Of a stretch of 64,000 bases of DNA, positions 9,734 to 17,475 are shown piece by piece. The notes under the pieces are model-generated. The model saw only the letters and a program-made list of their open reading frames with translations. It had not been told where the DNA came from and did not search any database. Each line of letters opens with the position of its first letter. Position 1 is the stretch's first letter. Made by a program: the position numbers and the translations under genes. The DNA comes from Polyangiaceae bacterium (GTDB lineage Bacteria > Myxococcota_A > Polyangia > Polyangiales > Polyangiaceae): the NCBI GenBank assembly GCA_016719945.1, contig JADJYE010000021.1, forward strand, positions 1-64,000, given 5' to 3'.

Positions 9734-10387
9734 GTGACCAGTGATGTCGCTCCTCGCAGCAAGGAACTGCTCCTATGTATTGGAGCGTCGGTCGCCGCTG
9801 CCTCGTGCCCTCTTATCATGCAGTATCTGCTGGAGCGAGGAGCGGTTGAGCGCATCCACGTCATCCTCTCGAAGCGGGCGCGAGGCTTCGTCGGCGAGTC
9901 CTTGTTGGCCATACTCTCCGGTGCACCTTGCATCGTTGACCTGTTTGAAGAGGCTGCTTGCGGGAGACCCGTTCACGTGGAACTCGCGCGGCGGTGTAGT
10001 CTTGCGGTCGTAGCGCCAACAACGGCTGATCTGGTGGGGAAGTTGGCAAACGGCATCGTTGATGACGCGATAACAATTGCGTTGTCGGTATTCACTGCTC
10101 CAGTAGTCCTTGTGCCGGCAATTCATCCGAACACGCTCACCAAGCCTGCAACCGCCAGAAATCTCGAGCGGCTCAAAGCAGACGGGTATAGCATTCTCGG
10201 TCCAGTTGCAGGTTACAGCATATCCGAAGGCCGGCGCCTCGGGCGTGTAGGGGCAATGCCCGGTGCCGAGGTCGTCGCAGCCTTTGTTGAGCGCGAGCTA
10301 ATCGCTTTGCGCACGTCGCAATCCCGAGCCTCGGATCCGACTGCCCAACAAGGCGTTGCGGCTGACGAGGCTGAGCCTCGCAGCTGA
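9734..10387 (+). CDS. HFCD-family flavoprotein decarboxylase (EpiD/LanD/Dfp-like)
   Basis: A 217-residue homologue of the homo-oligomeric flavin-containing Cys decarboxylases. ELLLCIGASVAAASCP (residues 11-26) is the FMN-binding start. PVHVELAR holds the likely catalytic His81. PTTADLVGKLANGIVDD corresponds to the conserved PASANT region. PAIHPNTLTKPATARNLERL aligns with the PxMNxxMW substrate clamp, but the usual Asn is His131. Known members oxidatively decarboxylate a C-terminal or substrate cysteine to an enethiol. With the upstream peptide ending in Cys, it probably acts on that residue. Start GTG at 9734, preceded by ACGGAGG; it begins 15 bases after the peptide stop, so one operon. Its stop lies inside an attC-like site. 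Confidence 0.8.
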   Translation: MTSDVAPRSKELLLCIGASVAAASCPLIMQYLLERGAVERIHVILSKRARGFVGESLLAILSGAPCIVDLFEEAACGRPVHVELARRCSLAVVAPTTADLVGKLANGIVDDAITIALSVFTAPVVLVPAIHPNTLTKPATARNLERLKADGYSILGPVAGYSISEGRRLGRVGAMPGAEVVAAFVERELIALRTSQSRASDPTAQQGVAADEAEPRS

Positions 10388-10404
10388 AGGCCGATACGTT
10401 AGAC
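10343..10404 (+). other. integron attC-like recombination site
   Basis: GCCCAAC (10343-10349) matches the R'' consensus RYYYAAC and GTTAGAC (10398-10404) matches R' GTTRRRY. Between them AAGGCGTTGCGGCTGACGAGG pairs with CCTCGCAGCTGAAGGCC, leaving single unpaired bases on one arm, the classic attC fold with extrahelical bases. Total length is 62 bp, normal for attC. The flavoprotein stop codon falls inside, as is common for cassette genes. No integrase gene is in the window. Confidence 0.7.
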
Positions 10405-10516
10405 GGTCAGCAGATTCGCCAAGCATCGACTCTCACCACGGCGGCCCTTCCGATGTCAGACATTGACTCTGTGACAGCGCAGGCGTCTCCTCGCGCCGCT
10501 GAGCAACGCTCTCGCC

Positions 10517-11432
10517 ATGACCATCGCGAACCAAGCCTACATCGACGCCGTGATCGCCAAGTGTGCTGCCCTGAAGTCGGCGCGCCTCTGGGCGCCCGAG
10601 CCCATCATTCGGCCCCTCGGCTGGCTGAGCAACTTTCCCCCCGACGACAAGACCGCCGCAGCAATTCTGCTCGACAGCTTCGTCTTCTTCTCGGAGGCAA
10701 CGAAGCCACGTTTGCTCGTAGGAGCATTTGAGGCCGCCGCGCGAACACCTCCCCGAAGTGCGCGTTCTCTCAGGCCTGGGTTCCTTCGCGATGCCGTGTT
10801 CACGGGGGTGCTCGGCGAGAAGCCAAACCCTACCGACTCAGCATTCGCCATCACCCGAATGGTGCGGCAGCACCTGTCGGTTCCAGAGGACCGGTTTCTC
10901 AGCCTTCACGACGCTCTTGAACGCGCCGAACGGGGTATCCCCGTCGTGTTTGTCGACGATGTCACAATCACGGGTGACCAGTTCATGACGACGTGGAGTG
11001 CCCCAGCCCGGGGCTCCGACAGCTTCAAGTCGGTAGCAGCGAACGCCACCTTGGAGGTTGCATGCATCTACCTCGTAGCCACAGCGTCTGCGAGGCAGCG
11101 GATTGAGAAGGAAGCTTCACCGGTTCGGCTCTACGCGACGCACTGCCTGGACGACTCCAACCGATACGACTCACTTCCAAGGCGTCAACCGCCGCCGCTG
11201 GTCCCGGATGCCCTCCAGATGGTGGAGGCTCTCCTTGATCGCCATACACCAACCCTACGGTTCCGTGACGACGACTCATACATGAACAAGGATCCGATGT
11301 GGAAACGGCTGGGCTCAAGGAACGCGGCCTCCTATTCCCGGAATGGAAGCAACGTTCCTGACGGAACCTTGCCGATCTTTTGGGCCGACGGGCCGTCGGA
11401 CTCGTGGATCCCACTTTGCGAGGCGCAGGTGA
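10517..11432 (+). CDS. PRTase-CE-like phosphoribosyltransferase-fold protein (one frameshift)
   Basis: About 305 residues. WLSNFPPDDKTAAAILLDSF followed by FVFFSEATKPRLL is a typical N-terminus of the phosphoribosyltransferase-like proteins of predicted conflict systems. GIPVVFVDDVTITGDQF carries the acidic PRPP-loop-like DDxxxTG. The C-terminus is TLPIFWADGPSDSWIPL, after which the open frame runs on wrongly. Restoring one missing base near 11413-11417 gives WIPLFARRR and a TGA at 11430-11432, the expected family ending, and creates a GTGA overlap with the ATPase gene. Start ATG 10517; an ATG at 10453 is in another frame. The family assignment rests on recalled motifs, not a search. Enzymatic activity is unknown. 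Confidence 0.65.
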
Positions 11433-13322
11433 ACTTCGTCGACGTCATCCGGGACCTGTTCGGCGACTATCGGGCGGAGTGGCCGCCAGAGCACTTCGCG
11501 AACCACTTCGTCCGCCCCGCCTACTTCGCAAAGCTAGAAAGCGCGCCCGTGCCTGCTCTTTGGTGGTCGCGGAACGGGCAAGACGACGGCACTCCGGTCC
11601 CTGCGCTTCGACGCGGCTCACACCCGCACACTGACAGGAGACGCCTCAACTCCTGCAGTCGAGGGTCTGCCGTACATCGGGGTGTACCTTCGGATGGACA
11701 AGAACCAGGTTCTAACCTTCGAGGGGCCAGAGCTCAGCGATCGTGAGTGGGGCAAGCTCTTCGTTCACTACTTCAATCTCCTCGTCTGTCGGGAATTCTG
11801 TCTCCTTCTGATATGGGTCGCGAATATTCGACCCGACTTACCTGTTCCCACAACCCACGAACTCGGCCTGATCGCGAAGGCGGCCGCAGTAAATGCATCA
11901 ACGCCAACGCCTTCCGGCTTCCGCGCGTCCCTCGACGACGCGATCGTGGCGCTTGAACTATACGCCAACAACCCAAGACGCCTTGACCCGCCACTGCTTT
12001 CCGCGCCTCACAGTGCGGTTCGTGCATTCGCGGAACTGATCGCTAAGCTGCCATGGGCATCCGACCGCCCAATCTTCTGCTGCATTGACGAATACGAGAA
12101 TCTGCTAAAGGGACAACAGTCCGCCCTTAACACCTACGTCAAGCACTCGACGACACCCCTTTCCTACAAGCTGGGAGTGCGCAGTAATGGGCTCTATTCA
12201 CGCGCTACCATTGATAATGCAGATCAACTGCAAACCCCAGATGACTACATCGAGATTTACATCACTGAGGAGGGCTTCGAACTGTTCGCGGAGCGGGTGG
12301 CGGAGGTTCGCCTCGCCCGAGTCGCCGACTTTGAACCACGCGTTCCCAGGTCGATAGGCGACTTTCTTCCCGCGTTACCGGTCGAGGAAGAGGCGCAGCT
12401 CCTGGGCGTGGCTCGCATTACCGAAGACGTTCTGGCTCAGCTCGATAACGACAAATTTGCGAACCTTCGTGCGTTTGTTTCGTCACAGACACCGCTGCGC
12501 ATCGCCCTGCTCGCCTATTGGTGCGAGGCGCATCCCGGCCAAAGCCTTTCCAGCCTTGCTGCCGACTGGCAAGCCCACCCTGACACCTGGGCCACGCGGT
12601 TCGGTAACTACAACCATAGCGTTCTATTCTGGCTCTCCAGAGGCCGAAAGGGCGCTCATATCAAGAAATACTACACGGGATGCGCCACGTTCCTAGCCAT
12701 GGCCTCGGGCAACATCCGCTATTTTATGGAACTCCTCGACCGGAGCATAGCCTATCAGCTTGCAAACAGCGAATTCGAGCTCAATTCGTTTGCGCTATCG
12801 TCACGAGCGCAGACCATGGCGGCGAAGACCGTCGGTCAGAAGCGCCTCGAACAGCTGGAAGGCGTTAGCGGAAACGGAGTAAGACTTAAGCGACTCGTTC
12901 TTGGCATTGGACGTGTCTTCTTCGAGCGCACGCGGACCCCCGGCATGGCTCCGGAGCAAAACGCCTTCACCGTTGGTGGGTCACCACCCGATGTGAACAA
13001 GGTTCTCGACCTCCTTGCGGATGGAGTCGGCCACCTCGCCTTTGAGTCGTTCGCGCGCTCAAAGCGAACTAGTGGCACAGAGCCTGGGGATCTCGAGTAC
13101 CGGATCCATCCGATCTATTCCGCCCTCTTCGAGATCTCGCACAGACGCAAGCGCCGAATAGCTTTTGACGCCAGTGTGCTGCTCGAGCTCATCGAGTCCC
13201 CGGCTGCGGGGATCTCGAAGCTCCTCGACAACCGCACGAGCGGTGATGACGAGCTTCCCGAGCAGCTTGGGTTGTTCGCCGCGTTCTTCAGAGAGAACCC
13301 CCCGTCCGAGACACCTAGATAG
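11429..13322 (+). CDS. ORC/CDC6-type AAA ATPase of a conflict system (one frameshift)
   Basis: About 630 residues after repair. GTG at 11429 opens NFVDVIRDLFGDYRAEWP, then HFVRPAYFAKLE. Removing one A from the AAA run at 11538-11540 joins this to ARPCLLFGGRGTGKTTALRS, a perfect Walker A (GGRGTGKTT at 11562-11588). The downstream frame continues to 13322 with Walker B-like PIFCCIDEYENLL (near 12070-12108), DEYENL being characteristic of ORC/CDC6-like predicted defence ATPases. Without the repair the longest open frame starts at 11682 and loses the P-loop. The C-terminal 350 residues show no known motif and may be a sensor or effector region. Nine bases separate it from the next gene. Confidence 0.7.
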
Positions 13323-13330
13323 GAACTCGC

Positions 13331-14299
13331 GTGACAACTCTTTACGAGCTTTCGGGCCCACAGAATGCAAATGAGCACGAGGCGCTTGACCTCGATGGCC
13401 TCTCAGCTTCGGCTGCCCTGGTATTTGCGGCCTCGAGCTCGGAGGATCGCGGGCGGCATCCAGTGTGGTCTGCAGCACTCGTAGCGCGCAGGGCCGACTG
13501 CTTCGAGATCGCGCCTAACTCAGGCAGTGTAGATCTGCCCTACACGCTAGGGGTGTCGCACTTGGGCGCATATGCGGAATGCTCGCTGCGCGACAATGAG
13601 GGCATCCTTGCGGCGCTCCACGGCCGACAGGAGTGGGTGCTGGATATCTCGGGGCTGACACATCAGGCGTGGGCCAGCGTCCTGCGCGCAGCAATACGAA
13701 CGTCACCTAGGCGGCGATTGCAGGTCCTGTACGTAGAGCCATCACGGTACCGTTCGCACACGTCGCCAGCAACATTCGGTAGTTTCGACCTGTCAGTCGG
13801 CTTCTCCGGGATTCGACCAATCCCCGGCTATGCCAGGTTGGCCCGACGTGTTTCGTCGCGCAGGAGGGTGTTCGTGCCGCTGCTTGGCTTTGAAGGCTCG
13901 CGGCCGCGGCTCGTGCACAGCGAGCTCGATGCGTCACTCGTTGCTCCAATCGTTGGCCTGCCGGGATTCCGCATGGAGTTCCCGGCAGTCGCGGTCGCCT
14001 GCAACCAATCCTACCTCGACGAGGTGAACGGCTACGGACAGCTCCGGTATGCCCGGAGCTCGTGCCCTTTCGACGTGTACTCGACGCTGGCTCAGATCAC
14101 GCGAGACCTTGATGCCGACCACCTGCAGGTCGCGCCCCTCGGTACGAAGCCGCAGGCACTGGGAGCGTTTCTCTTCGCGCTTCGCCGCGAAGACATTGCC
14201 GAGATTGTCTACGACCACCCGATTCGTCGAGCCAACAGGACGGAAGGGATCGGCACCACGCACCTTTACAATGTGTCGGACTTCGTCGACGCTTGGTGA
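13331..14299 (+). CDS. unknown protein of the conflict operon
   Basis: A 322-residue protein starting at GTG 13331, nine bases after the ATPase stop. No domain recognised. Distinctive segments are GRQEWVLDISGLTHQAW (about 100-116), RVFVPLLGFEGSRPRLVH (about 176-193), IVGLPGFRMEFPAVAVACN (about 204-222) and LGTKPQALGAFLFALRRED. The last two look like a nucleotide- or substrate-binding alpha/beta fold. No signal peptide or membrane span. The methyltransferase gene begins seven bases after its stop. Tight packing with PRTase-CE and ORC/CDC6-like genes suggests an obligate partner. Its role is unknown. Confidence 0.65.
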   Translation: MTTLYELSGPQNANEHEALDLDGLSASAALVFAASSSEDRGRHPVWSAALVARRADCFEIAPNSGSVDLPYTLGVSHLGAYAECSLRDNEGILAALHGRQEWVLDISGLTHQAWASVLRAAIRTSPRRRLQVLYVEPSRYRSHTSPATFGSFDLSVGFSGIRPIPGYARLARRVSSRRRVFVPLLGFEGSRPRLVHSELDASLVAPIVGLPGFRMEFPAVAVACNQSYLDEVNGYGQLRYARSSCPFDVYSTLAQITRDLDADHLQVAPLGTKPQALGAFLFALRREDIAEIVYDHPIRRANRTEGIGTTHLYNVSDFVDAW

Positions 14300-14305
14300 C
14301 CCCAA

Positions 14306-15457
14306 GTGGACGCATACTACTCGCCGCCCAGTATTGCCGAGGCCGTTGCCGGCGCCCTAACGGTGGCGCCAGCCAACGTCTTGGATCCCAGCTGCGGAGG
14401 GGGCGAACTACTCCGTGCGGTGGCCGACCGTTTTCGACTCCCGAGAGTCTTCGGTGTCGACGCTGATGAAAGCGCTGTCCGCAGTGTCAGGACGAGGTTC
14501 CCAGAATGGATTGTCTCACGTGGGGACGCAACCTCGAGCAAATCGCTCTCTAGGACGCGAGTAGCGAGACTCCTTGGTGCCTGTGATGCCATGGTCATCA
14601 ATCCGCCGTTCTCGATGAACCGCCAAAGGCGGGTCGTGACCGTGACTGACGACGGCGAGCTCTCGAGCAGTCAAGCGATGCAGCATCTGATCGTAGCATG
14701 CTGCGAATTTGAGCCTGCGCACGCGATTGCCGTGTTGCCGGAGTCGCTGCTGTACTCAGAACTCGACGGAGCCGCTCGACGCTGGCTCCAGAATACCTAC
14801 GAACTGACCGTTCTTGCAGAACTCGACCCGGATGCATTTGGCGGTGCACGCGCGCGAACCCACCTTATCCGGCTCGAGCGCGCCGCGAGGCCGCAGGTCC
14901 CTAGGAGCGCGCGAGAGGGCACGCAGCCTGGCGCGCGGCGTGCACTTGCTGTGCGGCGTGGATCGCTGCAGATGTTCCGCGCACAGCCTGGTCGCGTGCC
15001 GCTGCTCCATACAACTGATCTCATCCCGACTCTCACGGCTGGTGCCATTGTGGCGTCGAGGAGAGTCCGCTCGGTTGGCAGCGGCCAGACCGCGGGCTAC
15101 TTCGTGCTAGTTCCGCGGGTCGGAAGCTTTCCGCGTGAATTCCGTGTCTCGCTCATGCACAGCGACTCGCCGGTACAACTATCGGACTGCCTGTTTAGTA
15201 TCGAATTCTTCTCGCGCTCCGACGGGCATCGGTTCGTTCGTGAGGTGCGGCGTGAGTGGGATTCATTTATCGGCTTACTGCGTGGGACTGGGGCTGCGTA
15301 CGTGACCCTGGCGCGGCTTCGAGCTTGGATTGCGGAAAACACCTCCTTCGAGGCCTTTTCTGTGGGGCCGAAGCGACGCTCCGGCGAGTCTACCCGGCCG
15401 TCTAACAGCGCATGTCAGCGTAACCGTCCCCGTTTGGACGTAGCCGCAGGCTCTTGA
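14306..15457 (+). CDS. N6-adenine-type DNA methyltransferase
   Basis: A 383-residue protein opening with GTG 14306 as MDAYYSPPSIAEAVAGAL. VLDPSCGGGELLRAV (about 28-42) is the SAM-binding motif I, VFGVDADESAV motif II, and AMVINPPFSM (about 95-104) the catalytic NPPF of N6-adenine methyltransferases. The middle and C-terminal parts presumably recognise the target. HTTDLIPTLTAGAIVAS and LSDCLFSIEF look like type IIG/BREX-style target domains. The last 20 residues (from RPSNSAC on) overlap an attC half-site and read across an IS66 end, so the original C-terminus has probably been replaced. It likely marks self DNA or acts as a component of the upstream system. Confidence 0.75.
   Translation: MDAYYSPPSIAEAVAGALTVAPANVLDPSCGGGELLRAVADRFRLPRVFGVDADESAVRSVRTRFPEWIVSRGDATSSKSLSRTRVARLLGACDAMVINPPFSMNRQRRVVTVTDDGELSSSQAMQHLIVACCEFEPAHAIAVLPESLLYSELDGAARRWLQNTYELTVLAELDPDAFGGARARTHLIRLERAARPQVPRSAREGTQPGARRALAVRRGSLQMFRAQPGRVPLLHTTDLIPTLTAGAIVASRRVRSVGSGQTAGYFVLVPRVGSFPREFRVSLMHSDSPVQLSDCLFSIEFFSRSDGHRFVREVRREWDSFIGLLRGTGAAYVTLARLRAWIAENTSFEAFSVGPKRRSGESTRPSNSACQRNRPRLDVAAGS
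15400..15419 (+). other. attC half-site (R''-L'') cut by an IS66-type end
   Basis: GTCTAAC (15400-15406) fits R'' exactly and is followed by AGCGCATGTCAGC, like the left arm of the attC-like site at 21140 (AGCGCATTGCAGC). No matching right arm follows: the sequence switches at 15420 to GTAACCGTCCCC, which looks like an IS66 inverted-repeat end. The cassette site appears to have been split by insertion. Confidence 0.5.
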
Positions 15458-15800
15458 CCGGCGCCAGCTATGTAACCGTAACGTAACCCCTCCAGGGAGG
15501 CCGCCTGATCCGGCTGGACCACAGTCGCGCTGGTTCGACAGCATCGAGCCATGGCGAAGGGATCGGTAGCTGCAAGGAAGCGAGCTCGGCGTTGGACACG
15601 GGAGGAGGCTCGTGCCGCGTTGTCAGAGCTGAAGAGCTCGGGGCTCACGGTCGCTGCGTTCGCCCGTGGCGCGGGCATCCCCCCGCAACGGCTCCACACG
15701 TGGCGGCAGAGGCTGGGCGAGGATCGCGTCGCGGCGGCGCCCGTCTTCGTGGAGGTCCATCGTAACCCCTCCAGGGAGGCCGTTCTTGGCGCGGCGTGAC
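15420..15800 (+). mobile_element. IS66-family element, left end with tnpA only
   Basis: GTAACCGTCC at 15420 resembles IS66 terminal inverted repeats. It is followed by an IS66 orf1 (tnpA) gene but not by tnpB or tnpC. A 22-bp sequence beginning CGTAACCCCTCCAGG occurs at 15482-15503 and again at 15761-15782, inside the 3' end of tnpA. The duplication suggests recombination within or next to the element. The right end was not found. Confidence 0.5.
15551..15799 (+). CDS. tnpA: IS66 TnpA-like helix-turn-helix protein
   Basis: An 82-residue basic protein: ARRWTREEARAALSELKSSG, then TVAAFARGAGIPPQRLHTWR. This is the helix-turn-helix of IS66 orf1 proteins, which help target the element. Start ATG 15551. 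Its last residues (HRNPSREAVLGAA) are encoded by the duplicated 22-bp sequence, so the C-terminus may be foreign. tnpB and tnpC are missing, so no transposition is expected from this copy. Confidence 0.7.
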   Translation: MAKGSVAARKRARRWTREEARAALSELKSSGLTVAAFARGAGIPPQRLHTWRQRLGEDRVAAAPVFVEVHRNPSREAVLGAA

Positions 15801-15854
15801 GCGGCTTGACGCCGGCCGATCGCGGCCGGGTGCCGGCTCGGATAACGTTGGCGG

Positions 15855-16238
15855 ATGCTCCTCGAGGGGACCCTGATCGAGAAGCTCCGGAAGCTCGAGG
15901 CGCTGTACGCGGGCACCGCGGTCGAGGGAGAGCGAGAAGCGGCGCGGCGTGCCGCGGAGCGGATCCGCGAGAGGCTCGAGGAGCTGCGCGGTCGCGAACA
16001 GGAGGTCGTGCTCGCCTACCGGCTGCACGACCCATGGTCGCGGAAGCTGTTCGTCGCGTTGTGCCGTCGCTATGGGCTGACGCCGTACCGGGAGCATGGC
16101 CAGCGGTACACGACGGTCCTCGTTCGTGCGCCGCGCACGTTCCACGACCGCACCCTGTGGCCGGAGTTCAAGGCGCTCTCGGCGGAGCTCGAGGCGAGCC
16201 TCGACGAGCTCGTGATTGTTGCCGTGCACGCAGGATGA
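15855..16238 (+). CDS. conserved island protein of unknown function
   Basis: A 127-residue soluble protein: MLLEGTLIEKLRKLEALYAG, then GEREAARRAAERIRERLEEL (a predicted coiled coil, about 25-45) and PWSRKLFVALCRRYGLTPYR (about 59-78). The GEReAA...A...IR pattern and the PW..KLF.ALCRR.G segment recur in small proteins of proteobacterial islands near IS66 genes, from memory. Start ATG 15855. Function unknown. Confidence 0.55.
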   Translation: MLLEGTLIEKLRKLEALYAGTAVEGEREAARRAAERIRERLEELRGREQEVVLAYRLHDPWSRKLFVALCRRYGLTPYREHGQRYTTVLVRAPRTFHDRTLWPEFKALSAELEASLDELVIVAVHAG

Positions 16239-16384
16239 TGGGCGACGGACCCGGCTGCATGATGGGCATCACGGAGTACGCCCGGGCCGAGCCGCCGCGT
16301 GATGGCCATCACGGACGTTGCCCGTATCCGTTCGACGAACCGCGTCGTTCACGTCGCCGGTTTTCGAGCCGGGCTCGGCGACCA

Positions 16385-16567
16385 CTACTCGGCGAGCAGC
16401 GTGAGCCTGCGGTAGGGATTGGCGGCGAGGAGGTTCTGGACGTCTGGGTCGGCGCTCGTCTTCGGCCAACAGACCGGAGCGAGGTCGAGCAGGCGGTGGG
16501 CGGGCCATCCGATCGAGAGTAGGCAGAGGATGTCGCGGAGGTAGGCCCAGGGCTTGTCAGCGGGCAT
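16385..16567 (-). pseudogene. IS66 TnpC C-terminal fragment
   Basis: Minus-strand reading gives KPWAYLRDILCLLSIGWPAH then RLLDLAPVCW and ending at a TAG (16385-16387). This matches the C-terminal domain of IS66 TnpC transposases (xPWAYLRDVL..L..WP..R..EL.P..W). The DDE catalytic part is absent. Its orientation is opposite to the TnpA gene at 15551, so it comes from another IS66 copy. Confidence 0.55.
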
Positions 16568-16703
16568 CGAGAAGCGCGGGAATCTGAGCCGGCCGAGCTG
16601 ACGGCGTAGTTGGCCCCGCTGACGGGCGGGGCCGACGATCGCGGCAAGCCCACCAAAAAAGTAGGGCCCGGAGTCACTACCTCCGAGCCCCGGGTCGCCG
16701 CGA

Positions 16704-17100
16704 GTGGACGCGTTCGACGTGAGCGTTGTCGCACGAGTTCCTCGCGGTGGCCGAATTCCCGGCGGGCACTCGCCAGTGGACGATCTCCGACAGATCCAGT
16801 GCGTCGTCGACGCTTGCCGGCGCCTCTTTCACCTCTGCCGAGACTGCGACCGGGGACACATCTACTGCGTCGATGGTCGCCATGACGACGAGCGCCTCGC
16901 CCGTCGCCGCGCGCTCAAGCGCGTCCACTGGCGAAGCCAGGGGCGAAGGTGAAGACCTCGAAGCGCACGAGCAGATGGCGGGCGCGTCGACGACAAATAG
17001 AAACGGACATACGTCGCCGAGAAGTTGCCCTCGCGTCGATCGTCTCCGCCGCGGAGCGTTCCGCCGTCGCCGTGACGGTCGAGTCGCCACGCGAGGAGAT
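16704..17100 (+). pseudogene. remnant of a zinc-ribbon-like protein linked to the IS21 element
   Basis: The fragment RLFHLCRDCDRGHIYCVDG (frame from 16704) has a CxxCxRGxxYC pattern, followed by RHDDERLARRRALKRVHWRS. Another frame continues with HE and RWRARRRQIETDIRRRE up to about 17100. At least two frameshifts separate the pieces. Basic, CxxC-bearing proteins of this layout occur beside IS elements in proteobacterial islands, from memory. Likely decayed. Confidence 0.35.
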
Positions 17101-17105
17101 CACCA

Positions 17106-17460
17106 ATGGATTCGATCTGGATGGGAATCGCGCCGGGCTCGCTGACGACGCGCGTCGTCGCGATGGCGGGACCGGGCGAAACGATACTGAAGGCCCAGCT
17201 TGCGACGGAGCCCAAGCACCCCCGCGCGCTCGCGACGCTGCTCGAGGCGATTGCGCTTTGGCAGGGGCAGCCGGTCCGCGCTGCGCTCTGTGCCGACGCG
17301 TGGGGACTTTCGTGCGACTCCAACCTCTGTCGCGAGGCGTTCCTGGACCACGGCGGCGCTCTCTACAGCGTCGCCTGGGTCCACGCCGGCGCGCACCGCC
17401 GCCGACGGCCTCGCCTCGACGGCCTCGGTAGCTTTCGCGATCCTCCGAGCGACTCGTCAT
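17106..17460 (+). CDS. small conserved protein upstream of istA (end uncertain)
   Basis: ATG 17106 gives MDSIWMGIAPGSLTTRVVAM, then KHPRALATLLEAIALWQG and REAFLDHGGALYSVAWV. The start looks like an RNase-H/actin-like first strand (xIGIxxxxxTTRVxAM), but catalytic residues are not evident. Conserved-looking sequence ends near 17390. The open frame runs on in a shadow reading to 17795 inside istA, so the true stop is probably lost to a frameshift. It may be a passenger of the IS21 element. Confidence 0.4.
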
Positions 17461-17475
17461 CTCGGAGGTGGCCCG

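Noticed and set aside
10453..10731. Alternative start or small gene at ATG 10453
   Set aside because: Different frame from the PRTase-CE domain and Arg/His-rich; the PRTase gene starts at 10517.
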